The notes beneath the pieces are model-generated. The model was given only the letters and a program-made list of their open reading frames with translations, made no database searches and was not told the origin of the DNA. A stretch of 64,000 bases of DNA, taken from the NCBI RefSeq assembly GCF_013376045.1, contig NZ_JABMJG010000006.1, positions 434,001 to 498,000 of the forward strand, read 5' to 3'. A program made the translations under genes and the position numbers. The DNA comes from Variovorax sp. SG517 (lineage in GTDB: Bacteria; Pseudomonadota; Gammaproteobacteria; Burkholderiales; Burkholderiaceae_C). Below are positions 27,027-35,832 of the stretch, piece after piece (the stretch's first letter is position 1; each line of letters starts with the position of its first letter).

Positions 27027-27407
27027 TCAGTCCCGCGCCCTGGGTCCGTGCAGCTCTGCGAAGGAGCGCAAGGTCTTCTCCAGCTTGGGCAGCAGCCATT
27101 CGGCCACTGCCGCCGAGAGCTGGTCGTTGCGAGCGTCTTCCAGAATCTGGCGCAACGGTTGCGGTGGCATCCCTGCCTTCTGCAGGTCACTGAAGAAATC
27201 GACCACCTCCGCAATGCCTGATCGCAGGCCGTTGTCTTCGAGGTAGCCGACGATGTCGAGTTCGAAGTCATCGAGCCGCAGGCTGATGCCGCCTGTGCCG
27301 CAAGCACAGGCACCGCCCAACGCCACATGGAGCATCGACAGTTCGCTCCACAGCGACAACAGGCGGTCGGCGCGCTGCGAGACCTCGTCGGCCATGACTG
27401 CGATCAC
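27027..27407 (-). CDS. small CxC protein, possible accessory subunit of the hydantoinase
   Basis: This is a 126-residue (or 122 from the ATG at 27395) soluble protein without signal or membrane segment. It is mostly helical, with a Cys34-x-Cys36 pair in a Gly-rich stretch (LGGACACGTGG). The GTG at 27407 overlaps the hydantoinase B stop (GTGA), indicating translational coupling. No family was recognised with confidence. Acetophenone carboxylase, a hydantoinase-A/B relative, has a small subunit of about 15 kDa, so an equivalent accessory or metal-relay role is a hypothesis only. The following gene encodes a CobW-type metal chaperone. Confidence 0.65.
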   Translation of the reverse strand: MIAVMADEVSQRADRLLSLWSELSMLHVALGGACACGTGGISLRLDDFELDIVGYLEDNGLRSGIAEVVDFFSDLQKAGMPPQPLRQILEDARNDQLSAAVAEWLLPKLEKTLRSFAELHGPRARD

Positions 27408-29191
27408 TGACCGTCCCAGGCGACTGCAGGAGACGGGAGGCTCGCGGCTTTCCCGGGAGCGCGGCGCAGACCTTGCGTGGCGTTCCTGTCCACCTCGCCG
27501 CGCGAATCCAGTGCCACACGGTAGACCTCGCGGGCGACTTCCGCGCTCACATAGCCTTCGCGCACGTCCTCGGCCACCAAGTCGACGTCACGCTCCAACG
27601 GGTCGCCGAAGCCGCCGCCGCCGCCAGACAGCATCTTGTAGGCGTCTCCGCGCTCCAGCCGCACATTGAAGATCTTGGCGTTCAGATGGTCGGTCTTCCA
27701 CTCGCCCTTGTGGCGTACCGCCAGGCCGTTGCCCATGGCATCGCCACCACCCTCCAACCCCCAGGGCTTGCAATGCACCCGGTCGATGCGCGTGGTGACG
27801 GTGAACGGCGACAGCGCCTGCACCACCATCTCGGCACCCAGCCCGCCACGGTACCTGCCGGCGCCGGCGCTGTCCCTGCGGATCTCGTACTTCTCCACCA
27901 GCACCGGGTATTTGGCTTCCAGCTGCTCGGTCGGGCTGTTGTGCGTGTCGCCGTCGTTGATGCAGACGGTGACCGAGACGCCGTCCTCGGTGCTCTTGGC
28001 ACCCCAGCCGCCGCCCAGCGGGCCAATGCCCACGATGAACAGCCTCCCATCTTCCGGCGAGATGCCGTGGATATTGGGGAACACCAGGTCGGCATGGTGG
28101 CCGGCAATGGAGCGGTCGGGAATGGCAGGTGCGAGCGCCTTGAAGATGGTGTCGATCACCGTCATCGGGAACGTCATCCAAACCCGCATCGGGTATGGCC
28201 GCTCGGCACTGATCACCGTGCCCATCGGCATGATGACCTTGAGCGACCGGAAGCTGCCGTCGTTGACCGGGTAGTCGGTGGGCGTGGTCAGACACTTGTA
28301 GGCCACCTGCGCACAAGCGATGCCTGTCGTGAAGCCGGAGTTGTAGAAGCCGCGCACCTGCTTGCTGACGTCCGACAGGTCCACGGTCATCTCGTCGCCC
28401 GCGACCGTCACCTTGACGCGGATCGGAATGCGCTTGCCGATCTCCAGGCCGTCGTCATCCATGAAGGACTCGGCTTCATAGACTCCGTCTGGAATCGACA
28501 GCGTGTTCTTGCGCGCCACCGCTTCGGATGAATCCATGATCTGGCGGATCGAACCATTCACCGCCTCGGCGCCGTAGCGCTGCAGCAGCTCGACGTAGCG
28601 GCGCTCGCCGGTGGTGATGGCCGTGATCTGGGCACGCAGGTCACCCAGGGCCCGCTCGGCCAGCCGCACATTCATCGCAATGATGTCGATCAGGTCCTGG
28701 TTGACCACGCCCTCGCGCTGATACTTCAGGATGGGGATCTGGATCCCTTCGCTGAAGATATCGGTGGTCACGTTGCCCAGCGTGCCGCCCACGTCCAGCC
28801 AGTGCGCCATGCAGCAGGTAAAGCCTTCCAGCTTGCCCTCGTGGAATATGGGCATCGTGAACGTGAAGTGGTTCAGATGGCTGCCCGTGGTGTACGCGTC
28901 GTTCGTGACGAGGATGTCGCCCGGCAGGATGTTCTCGTAGCCGAAGTGCTTGATCTTCGCCTTGACCGTCTCGGACATGCCACGGATGAACATCGGCAGG
29001 CCCAGGCCGATCGAGACGGTGTCGCCCTCCTTGGTGAACAGGCCGACCGTGAAGTCCAGCGCCTCGTAGATGATGAGGTTGTAGGCGGTACGCGTGAGGT
29101 TGGTCTTCATCTCCTCCGTGACCGCGTACAAGCCGTTGCGGATGATCTCGACGGTGACCGGGTCGATCGGCTTGTCGTGCGGGTTGCTCAT
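27404..29191 (-). CDS. hyuB: hydantoinase B/oxoprolinase family protein
   Basis: This 595-residue protein matches the HyuB/acetone carboxylase alpha-like family. It opens with DPVTVEIIRNGLYAVTEEMKTNL-type residues, the standard start of the family, followed by GDILVTNDAYTTGSHLNH, GGTLGN and a Gly-rich end (MLSGGGGGFGDPLERD). Such subunits act with HyuA in ATP-dependent ring opening of hydantoins or 5-oxoproline, or in carboxylation of acetone or acetophenone. Its ATG overlaps the hyuA stop by four bases (ATGA). The substrate is unknown. The C-terminus is followed directly by the CxC protein gene. Confidence 0.92.
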   Translation of the reverse strand: MSNPHDKPIDPVTVEIIRNGLYAVTEEMKTNLTRTAYNLIIYEALDFTVGLFTKEGDTVSIGLGLPMFIRGMSETVKAKIKHFGYENILPGDILVTNDAYTTGSHLNHFTFTMPIFHEGKLEGFTCCMAHWLDVGGTLGNVTTDIFSEGIQIPILKYQREGVVNQDLIDIIAMNVRLAERALGDLRAQITAITTGERRYVELLQRYGAEAVNGSIRQIMDSSEAVARKNTLSIPDGVYEAESFMDDDGLEIGKRIPIRVKVTVAGDEMTVDLSDVSKQVRGFYNSGFTTGIACAQVAYKCLTTPTDYPVNDGSFRSLKVIMPMGTVISAERPYPMRVWMTFPMTVIDTIFKALAPAIPDRSIAGHHADLVFPNIHGISPEDGRLFIVGIGPLGGGWGAKSTEDGVSVTVCINDGDTHNSPTEQLEAKYPVLVEKYEIRRDSAGAGRYRGGLGAEMVVQALSPFTVTTRIDRVHCKPWGLEGGGDAMGNGLAVRHKGEWKTDHLNAKIFNVRLERGDAYKMLSGGGGGFGDPLERDVDLVAEDVREGYVSAEVAREVYRVALDSRGEVDRNATQGLRRAPGKAASLPSPAVAWDGQ

Positions 29192-31290
29192 GTCCTGTCG
29201 CTCCCAATGGAAATTTGAAGGTTGCCCAGTTCGTCGACGCGCAATTCATCGCCCGGCTGCACCACGGTGGTGGAGGCGTGCTCCTCGATCAGCGCAGGCC
29301 CTGCCACGACGTTGCCCGAGAGCAGCAGGTCGCGCTTGTAGACTGGCGTGTCCGCCCAGCCTCCCGAACGGAAATACACCCGCTTGACGACGCGCAGGGC
29401 TGCCTTTTCGGGCTGCTCGGAGCCCGCCTCGACACTGTGCTTTGGCGGCTTCTTCATGGTGCCCAGCACCGTGACGCGCAGGCTCACCAGGTCTGCAGGT
29501 TCCTTCGGCGCAGAGGTGCCGTAGCGCACCTTGTGAAGTTCGTCGAACTGACGCTTGATCGCAGAACGGTCCTTGCTCTCGAAGAAGGCCATCGGGAGGT
29601 CGACGGTCACTGCGTGTTCCTGGCCGACATACCGCATGTCGGCGGCCCGCTCGATGACGATCCCGTCGGCTTTGACGCCGGACTGCGCCAGCGCGGCGCG
29701 GCCCTCGTCTTCCATCCCCTGGTAGAGCGATTCGATCTCTTCGAATGACACGTCGTTGAGCTTGCGGAACACCGAGCGCACGTAGTCGTAGCGCAAATCG
29801 GAAAACAGCATGCCGTAGGCCGAGAAGTAGCCGGGAGCGAAGGGGATGAGCACCTTGCGAATGCCGATCCCGCGCGCAATGGCCGAAGCGTGCAGGGGCC
29901 CCGCACCGCCGTAGACCACCATGGTGAAGCTGCCGGCATCAAGGCCGCGCTCCGTGGTCACCGCCTTCACAGCGTGCGACATCTGCGTCACGGCAATGCG
30001 AAGGATGCCGTCGGCCGCCTCGGTCGGATCCAGCCCCAGCGGCCCGGCGACGCGCTCGCGCATCTGGCGTTCGCAGCCGGCCATGTCGAGCTTGAGTTCG
30101 CCGCCCAGGAAGTGGTCGGCGTCGAGCCGGCCCAGCAGCAGGTTGGCGTCCGTCACGGTGGGTTCGGTGCCGCCGCGGCCATAGGCCACAGGCCCCGGAA
30201 TCGAGCCGGCGCTCTGGGGGCCGACACGCAGTGCACTGCCGGTTTCAACGCGCGCAATGCTGCCGCCGCCGGTGCCCACTTCGTGGATGTCCATCATCGG
30301 GATCTGGATCGGCAGCGCGCGTTCGTAGCCACCGATGAGTGCTGAGCCCGTCGTCAGGGGGCGTCCCTCGCTGATCACGCCGGCCTTGGCTGTCGTGCCA
30401 CCCATGTCGAAGGCGATCGCATCCCCCATGCCGAGCTGGGCGCAGATGGCCTGCGCGCCGATGACGCCGGCCGCCGGGCCCGACTCCAGCATGCGCACGC
30501 AGTCTCGCCGGGCATGCTCGCTGGGAAAGAGCCCGCCGGTGGACTGCACGACGTAGAAGTCGCCCTCGAACCCGCCCTTGGCAAGATGCTTCTCCAGTTC
30601 GCCGAGGTAGGCCGACACGCGAGGGCCGACGTAGGCATTCGCCACGACGGTGGAGACGCGCTCGAACTCCCGGTATTCCTGCGAGAGTTCGTGCGAGGCA
30701 CTGACGAACGCGCCAGGCAGTTCCTCCTGCAGGATCTGCTTGACGCGCTGCTCGTGCGCGGGGTTGCGATAGGAGTGCAGCAACAGCACGGCGACCGCCT
30801 CGATGCCCTGTCCGCGCAGTTCTCGCGCGAGTTCGCGCACGGCCGCCTCGTCGAGCGGCTTGTGCGTGCTGCCATCGGCGCGCAGCCGTTCCGCAACCTC
30901 GAAGCGCAAGGAGCGCTTGACCAGCGGCGTATGCTTGTTGAAGAAGAGGTTGTACGCGTCGGGGCGATTGACGCGGCCGATCTCGTAGATGTCGCGGAAC
31001 CCTTCGGTAATCAGCAGCGCCGTCTTGGCACCGTTGCGCTCGAGCAGCGTGTTGATCGCGATGGTCGAGCCGTGCAGAAAAAGATTGCCGTTGTGCACGT
31101 CGATGTCGGCGCTGTCCAGCGTGTGCTGGATACCGTCCACGAGTTGCCCGTGCGTGGACAGCGCCTTGCCGAACAGGAGCTTGCCGGAGACTTCATCGAA
31201 AGCCGCCATGTCGGTGAACGTGCCGCCGATGTCGACCGCGATGCGCAGCTTGGCGCTGGCGGGAGGCACCGCCTGGGATTTGTTTGCCAT
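29188..31290 (-). CDS. hyuA: hydantoinase A/oxoprolinase family protein
   Basis: This 700-residue ATP-dependent subunit begins with LRIAVDIGGTFTDMAAFDE, the first phosphate-binding motif of the actin-like ATPase fold. It has a second at AFDMGGTTAKAGV (about 290-302) and the Hydantoinase_A core to about 490. It should activate the substrate's carbonyl or enol by phosphorylation while the B subunit performs the second half-reaction. The start ATG has a weak Shine-Dalgarno and lies 15 bases after the FAH gene. Members include N-methylhydantoinases, oxoprolinases, acetone carboxylases and caprolactamases; sequence reading alone does not separate these. Confidence 0.92.
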   Translation of the reverse strand: MANKSQAVPPASAKLRIAVDIGGTFTDMAAFDEVSGKLLFGKALSTHGQLVDGIQHTLDSADIDVHNGNLFLHGSTIAINTLLERNGAKTALLITEGFRDIYEIGRVNRPDAYNLFFNKHTPLVKRSLRFEVAERLRADGSTHKPLDEAAVRELARELRGQGIEAVAVLLLHSYRNPAHEQRVKQILQEELPGAFVSASHELSQEYREFERVSTVVANAYVGPRVSAYLGELEKHLAKGGFEGDFYVVQSTGGLFPSEHARRDCVRMLESGPAAGVIGAQAICAQLGMGDAIAFDMGGTTAKAGVISEGRPLTTGSALIGGYERALPIQIPMMDIHEVGTGGGSIARVETGSALRVGPQSAGSIPGPVAYGRGGTEPTVTDANLLLGRLDADHFLGGELKLDMAGCERQMRERVAGPLGLDPTEAADGILRIAVTQMSHAVKAVTTERGLDAGSFTMVVYGGAGPLHASAIARGIGIRKVLIPFAPGYFSAYGMLFSDLRYDYVRSVFRKLNDVSFEEIESLYQGMEDEGRAALAQSGVKADGIVIERAADMRYVGQEHAVTVDLPMAFFESKDRSAIKRQFDELHKVRYGTSAPKEPADLVSLRVTVLGTMKKPPKHSVEAGSEQPEKAALRVVKRVYFRSGGWADTPVYKRDLLLSGNVVAGPALIEEHASTTVVQPGDELRVDELGNLQISIGSDRT

Positions 31291-31305
31291 GGTGATTTCG
31301 TGCGG

Positions 31306-32157
31306 TCAGGCCGCGGTACCGATGCGATTTTTGAGAATGCCGAGGCCGGTGATTTCGACCTCGACCGCATCGCCGTCCTTCATGTACACAGGCGGCGTGC
31401 GGCGGTCGCCCACGCCACCGGGCGTGCCGGTGGCAATCACGTCACCAGGGGACAGGGGGGTGAAGCGGGAGATGTATTCGATCAGCACCGGGATGGTGAA
31501 GAGCAGGTCGGCAAGCGAAGCCTTCTGCATGACTTCGCCGTTGAGGCGCGTCTCGAGGGTCAAGGCGTTGACGTCCGGGACTTCGTCGGCGGTCACGAGC
31601 CAGGGGCCCAGCGGACCGGTTCCGGGAAAGTTCTTGCCCGGCGTCCACTGGTGCGTGTGGCGCTGCCAGTCGCGCACGGTGATGTCGTTGAAGCACGCGT
31701 AGCCGGCAACATGGTCGAAGGCTTGTTCCTGAGAGATCGCACGCCCTCCCTTGCCGATGACGACGGCGAGCTCGCCCTCCCAATCGAAGCGCTCCGAGAA
31801 AGACGGGCGATGCACGACGTCCCCATTCGCGGCCAGTGAATCCGCGAAGCGCACGAACAGGGCGGGGTATGCGCTGTCGTCGCGCTTCGTCTCGGCGACG
31901 TGGGTCTTGTAGTTCAGGCCGACGCAGATGAACTTCTGCGGGGTGGGCAGGACCGGCAGGGCCTGCGTCGCTGCGGCCTGAATTGAAATACCACTGCTGA
32001 TTGCGGCCTGTTCGAGTTCGCGTTGTGCGTTGGCGCGCAGCACCGCTGCGAGGTCCGGATAGCGGCTCAGAAAGTCGGCCGGGGGCTGCAGATAGCGGTC
32101 TGCCTGTGCCACTCCGTAGGTAGCTCGTCCGTCGTGTTTGAAGCTGGCGAGTTTCAA
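31306..32157 (-). CDS. fumarylacetoacetate hydrolase (FAH) family protein
   Basis: This 283-residue protein has an N-terminal region (1-75) and the FAH catalytic domain. The markers are KFICVGLNYKTHVAE, the metal-binding acidic residues around FDWEGELAVVIGKGGRAIS, and GDVIATGTPGGVGD near the C-terminus. The family hydrolyses or isomerises beta-diketo acids and 2-oxo-enols or decarboxylates oxo-acids. The start is TTG at 32157 with a strong AAGGAG seven bases before it, unusual but well supported. It is the first gene of the operon and is divergent from the LysR gene, with a palindromic LysR-type box between. Confidence 0.9.
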   Translation of the reverse strand: MKLASFKHDGRATYGVAQADRYLQPPADFLSRYPDLAAVLRANAQRELEQAAISSGISIQAAATQALPVLPTPQKFICVGLNYKTHVAETKRDDSAYPALFVRFADSLAANGDVVHRPSFSERFDWEGELAVVIGKGGRAISQEQAFDHVAGYACFNDITVRDWQRHTHQWTPGKNFPGTGPLGPWLVTADEVPDVNALTLETRLNGEVMQKASLADLLFTIPVLIEYISRFTPLSPGDVIATGTPGGVGDRRTPPVYMKDGDAVEVEITGLGILKNRIGTAA

Positions 32158-32246
32158 GGTATCTCCTTGGAATAGATCTCTGCGGGTTTGGAATTTCGTA
32201 TGCCCTTGTGGAGCGCTGGACCAAATGTAGAAATCGGCGAGCCATC

Positions 32247-32267
32247 CGCCTAGATAGAATTCAGGCG
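32247..32267. promoter_or_regulatory. LysR-type T-N11-A operator
   Basis: The arms CGCCT and AGGCG are perfect inverted repeats separated by 11 bases (AGATAGAATTC), the T-N11-A form bound by LysR proteins. It lies 45 bases before the LysR ATG and 90 bases before the FAH start codon, the expected place for a site that controls both divergent genes. Confidence 0.65.
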
Positions 32268-32311
32268 TTTCAGAGTTGCCAATTTAGGCATGGCTCTTAA
32301 GGGAAATCCCT

Positions 32312-33241
32312 ATGAACGTCGCAAGCGTCAGGCTCTTCCTCGAAGTGGTCGAGGCCGGTAGCCTCAGCAAGGTGGCTGCACGCCGCCAGACGGTGCAATC
32401 GCATGTCAGTCGCCAGATCAGCGAGTTCGAAGCGGCACTGGGCGGCCCGCTCTTTCGCCGCACCGGCCGCGGTGTGACCCTGACCGAACTGGGCGCAAGG
32501 GCTGTGGTGCGACTGCGCTCATGGCTGCAGGAAACGGAACGCCTTACGGAGGAACTGCGCACGGAATCAGGCAAGCTGCTCGGTGAAGTCCGGATGGGCA
32601 TCATTCCTTCAGGCGCACATCCACTGGTGACCCGGTTGTTCGAGCGGCTGCGCTCGGAGCACCCGGGTATTCGTCTCAACATCACCGAGTCGCAAGGCAC
32701 TGAACTCGACACGCTGCTGGACAGTGGTGCTGTCGATATGGCGGTTCTCTTTCGCTTCAACCGCCCGAGCGGCCGAGAGGAGAAGCTGTTGAGCGTCGCG
32801 CATACGTACCTGGTCTCTGCCCCTGGTGACGAGATCACACGGGAGGCCACCGTTAATTTTTCTCGTCTGTCCGGACTGCAGTTGGTCCTTCCGCGCAGGC
32901 CCAGTCATTGGCGCGAAGCACTCGATGAGGCGGCACGCAGCCTCGGGTTCAAGCTCGTATCCGTCGCCGAGGCGGACTCATTGACGGTGCAGAAGGAACT
33001 GGTGGCCCGGACGCCGGGCCTGTACTCGGTGCTCGGTCCGTACTCGATGACTGCCGAGCTGCAGAGTGGCCGTCTGCAAGCCAGCAAGCTGGTGAAGCCC
33101 GACCTGGTCCGACATGTGACGTTGGCTTTTCCCAAGCAGGGCAAGCTCTCGCCGGCGAGCCGCGTTGTCGCGGAGTTGGTTCAGCAGCTGGTTGAAGCTT
33201 GGAGCGGCCAACTTACCGAACCGGCAACTGAAGTCAAATAG
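32312..33241 (+). CDS. LysR-family transcriptional regulator of the hydantoinase operon
   Basis: This 309-residue regulator has an N-terminal winged helix-turn-helix (about 1-60: VRLFLEVVEAGSLSKVAARRQTVQSHVSRQI). A linker helix and a periplasmic-binding-like effector domain (about 90-300) follow. It is divergent from the FAH-hyuAB operon and almost certainly controls it. The nearest known layout is that of the Nac/Cbl/aromatic-acid LysR proteins, but the effector cannot be assigned. Confidence 0.92.
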   Translation: MNVASVRLFLEVVEAGSLSKVAARRQTVQSHVSRQISEFEAALGGPLFRRTGRGVTLTELGARAVVRLRSWLQETERLTEELRTESGKLLGEVRMGIIPSGAHPLVTRLFERLRSEHPGIRLNITESQGTELDTLLDSGAVDMAVLFRFNRPSGREEKLLSVAHTYLVSAPGDEITREATVNFSRLSGLQLVLPRRPSHWREALDEAARSLGFKLVSVAEADSLTVQKELVARTPGLYSVLGPYSMTAELQSGRLQASKLVKPDLVRHVTLAFPKQGKLSPASRVVAELVQQLVEAWSGQLTEPATEVK

Positions 33242-33365
33242 GGAGTCAGCTGCCTGCCCAGGTTGTCTTCGGGATACACATCGAGCAAGCTTCAACGACA
33301 AATGATTGGGGTGTCTGCGGGGGCATTCGCGTTGCCGCATCCCAGCAAAGGCTCTGAGGCTCGGT

Positions 33366-33397
33366 CGGTTTGCGCAGCTGTCGTCGTTGGTCCGGCT
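33366..33397 (+). pseudogene. APC permease 3'-end remnant (repeat copy 2)
   Basis: These 32 bases match the 3' end of the APC permease gene at 22013-22044 at 30 of 32 positions and in one frame still read GRFAQLSSLVRL. The preceding 100 bases no longer resemble a permease. This is a scar of a permease gene end located just downstream of the LysR gene. It suggests recombination or insertion in the history of the 22-33 kb module. Confidence 0.6.
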
Positions 33398-33421
33398 ACG
33401 GCAATGCAGCCGCAGCGTGCC

Positions 33422-35113
33422 CTATCGGACATCCGCCACGAACGCCCTGGATGACTTCGGCTTCCCAGGCGGGACGAACGCCTCGACGATCCGACCCGCG
33501 CTCATGCGAATCACGCGGTCCGCGACGTCGAAGTAGCGGTCGTCATGCGAGACCACGATCAGGGTCTTGCCCTCGCGCTTGAGTTCCGGCAGCAGCTCGC
33601 GATAGAAGACGCTGCGAAACTCCGGGTCCTGGTCCGCGGCCCATTCGTCGAACATGACCACCGGGCGGTCTTCCAGCCAGGCATGGACGAGCGCGAGGCG
33701 CTTGCGCTGGCCCGTCGAGACGTCCGTTGTGGAAAACATGCCGTCGACGAGCTGGACCTTGTCCGCGACTCCCAGCCGCTCCATCAGTTCGCCGGCGCAC
33801 CGGATGTGCTCGGCATCCTGCGCGACCAGTTCATCGAACAGGTGGTAGTCGGAGAAGATGGCGGAGCAGAGCCCACGATAGGCTTCGCGGCTGCGGTCGT
33901 CCACGGGCGCTCCGTCGAGCAGAAGCCGTCCCTCGCTCGGCTGGTAGAGGCCCAGGAGCAGCTTGACGAGCGTCGTCTTCCCGCTGCCGTTGCCGCCGAC
34001 GATGAACAGCGTCTCGCCGCGCCGGAGCCTGAGGTCGATCGGCCCCACCTCGAAGGGTTTGGCGCCTTCCTGCCGCGCTTCGAAACGGTAGCGGGCCTGC
34101 CGCAGTTCGATCTGGCTCGCGAGAAATGCCGGCTGCGCGGGGCCAGCGGCGTGCGGTTCCTTGCGGAACTCCGCCGACAGGCGCGCGATCCGGCGAAAAG
34201 CCACCTGCGCCTGGCTCAGGAAAGGCAGCAGGGCGGCCAGCTCCTCGATGGGCCCCTTGACGAAGAGCAGCACGATGATGAAGCCGCTGACGACCTGGGC
34301 ATCGATTCCCAGCGACGGACGCGCGGCCAGGATCCAGACGACGACCAGGAAGAAGATCGCCGAATTCGTACCTTCGGCGGCCCAGAACAGGCCGAGCGCC
34401 CGAGCCTTCAGCCGCGCGACGAGATCCGCTGCGCCCGACAGGCGCACGCCATGCACCTGGGCACGGCGCATTCGGTTGAGCCGGAGCTCCTTGGCGCCTT
34501 CCACGACGCTGCGGTAGTGCTTCTGCAGTTCATCCTCGCCGGCCCGGGCCTTCTCGAAGTTGCGACTCCAGGCCCTTGCCGCGGCGAAATTGATCCAGAT
34601 GCCCACGACCAGCGCGAGCGCGCTGACGAGGAAAAGAACGGGCGAGAGCCTGAACAGGTAGATCGCGCAGCCCGCCGTGACCGCGAAGGCCGAAGCATGG
34701 CCGGCGAACTCCGAGGTGAAGTCGCTGATGGTGTCGATGTCCTCGTTGAGGATGGCCTGCAGCCGGTGGCTCTTCATGCGCTCGACGGCGGCGATCGGCG
34801 CGCCCATGATCCGCAGGGAGACGTCCTTGCGAAGGGCTGCGACCACCCGCTGGCCCGTCACGCTGTTGAGGACGCCTGCCACCGTATGCCCCCCTACGGC
34901 GAACACGGCCAGTACCGCGAGTCCGGCGATGGCGGAAACGGAAATGGCCGCACTACCGTGCAGAGCCGAATTGATCTGCTCCAGCAACGCGGCCGTGGCC
35001 AGGCCACCTACGCTGCCGATGAGCGTGGCGACCGCGGCGACACCGGCGAAGGGTTTCAGAAGACGCCACATGTCGGTGGCAAAGGGGGAAAGGCCTGGAG
35101 GCAAGGCGTTCAT
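33422..35113 (-). CDS. cyclic-peptide export ABC transporter (SyrD/PvdE family)
   Basis: This 563-residue half-transporter has an N-terminal six-helix membrane domain (about 15-310) fused to an ATPase. The ATPase has Walker A GGNGSGKTTLVKLL, an ABC signature that reads STGQRKR instead of LSGGQ, Walker B VVMFDEW and switch His in VVSHDD. The STGQRKR form and the MFDEWAADQDPEFR segment are typical of the SyrD/PvdE/YojI group, which exports siderophore precursors, syringomycin-like lipopeptides or microcin J25. No peptide synthetase gene is in the window, so it may serve self-protection. The ATG at 35113 lacks a strong Shine-Dalgarno. Confidence 0.9.
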   Translation of the reverse strand: MNALPPGLSPFATDMWRLLKPFAGVAAVATLIGSVGGLATAALLEQINSALHGSAAISVSAIAGLAVLAVFAVGGHTVAGVLNSVTGQRVVAALRKDVSLRIMGAPIAAVERMKSHRLQAILNEDIDTISDFTSEFAGHASAFAVTAGCAIYLFRLSPVLFLVSALALVVGIWINFAAARAWSRNFEKARAGEDELQKHYRSVVEGAKELRLNRMRRAQVHGVRLSGAADLVARLKARALGLFWAAEGTNSAIFFLVVVWILAARPSLGIDAQVVSGFIIVLLFVKGPIEELAALLPFLSQAQVAFRRIARLSAEFRKEPHAAGPAQPAFLASQIELRQARYRFEARQEGAKPFEVGPIDLRLRRGETLFIVGGNGSGKTTLVKLLLGLYQPSEGRLLLDGAPVDDRSREAYRGLCSAIFSDYHLFDELVAQDAEHIRCAGELMERLGVADKVQLVDGMFSTTDVSTGQRKRLALVHAWLEDRPVVMFDEWAADQDPEFRSVFYRELLPELKREGKTLIVVSHDDRYFDVADRVIRMSAGRIVEAFVPPGKPKSSRAFVADVR

Positions 35114-35257
35114 CGGAGCAATGGAGTTCTGCTGCCGCGAATGCAACAGGCATGATGGGCAGCGACGCGGGCGAGCGACGACCCCGCGGTTGGACAATGA
35201 CTTCAGGGCAGGCGCGTTTCGCGCGGCGCCTCACGCCGCGGCGCTCATCGGCGAGCT

Positions 35258-35578
35258 TCAGTCGTCATCGCAGTCGTCGTCGTGCCTGTGGTAGTAGTAA
35301 GGGCCGTGGTCATGGTCGACGCGCAGGGCGACGGACGGCGGCTGATAGATGACCGGTGGCGCAACGACGACCCGCGGCGCGACCGGGTACACAGGCGCTG
35401 GGACCACGTAGGCCGGTGCGGCTTCATAGACCACGGCCGGCGGCCGGGGCGCCACGACCACAGTCGGGGAACTGATGCCAATGGACCAGGTCACGCCAGC
35501 GGTCGCGGACCCCGCTGCCAGCAGCAAGAGCGCAGCCATTGCGGATGAACACAGTCTTTTGCGTTGCGGGTTCTTCAT
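35258..35578 (-). CDS. small secreted PXPV-type protein with Asp/His-rich tail
   Basis: This 106-residue protein has a signal peptide (ending near GSATAG). It then has a Pro/Val/Ala-rich region with PAPVYPVAPRVVVAPP-like repeats, as in the PXPV repeat proteins of Burkholderiales. The short tail RVDHDHGPYYYHRHDDDCDDD-like is rich in Asp, His and one Cys and could bind metal. AAGGATC precedes the ATG. A CTTGA-type direct-repeat box lies about 150 bases upstream, so it may belong to the regulon of the adjacent two-component system. Function unknown. Confidence 0.75.
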   Translation of the reverse strand: MKNPQRKRLCSSAMAALLLLAAGSATAGVTWSIGISSPTVVVAPRPPAVVYEAAPAYVVPAPVYPVAPRVVVAPPVIYQPPSVALRVDHDHGPYYYHRHDDDCDDD

Positions 35579-35727
35579 GAAAGATCCTTGCATTGAAGTC
35601 CTTGAGGTGTGGCAGGAGGGGCGGACCTGCGTTTCCGGAAGCGGCAGCGGCGTGCGGTTCCCGAGGCCCTTGAAGTGATTCATACCGCGATGTTGCCGAT
35701 GCTTCATCGAAGATCGGTGGGTGCAGC

Positions 35728-35745
35728 ATCAAGGATTGGTCAAGC
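35728..35745 (-). promoter_or_regulatory. PmrA-like direct-repeat box 1
   Basis: The reverse strand reads GCTTGACCAATCCTTGAT, that is CTTGAC-N5-CTTGAT with an 11-base period. That is the spacing used by OmpR-family regulators and resembles the PmrA box (YTTAAK-N5-YTTAAK). It precedes the small secreted protein gene and lies between it and the histidine kinase stop. Confidence 0.5.
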
Positions 35746-35832
35746 AGCCTTCTTTTCGAAAGCCTTGCAGCGCTATGTCGTGCCCCGAGCAGGCGAACCG
35801 CGCCTTCCTCCCTCAAGGGAAAGAAAGAACGC

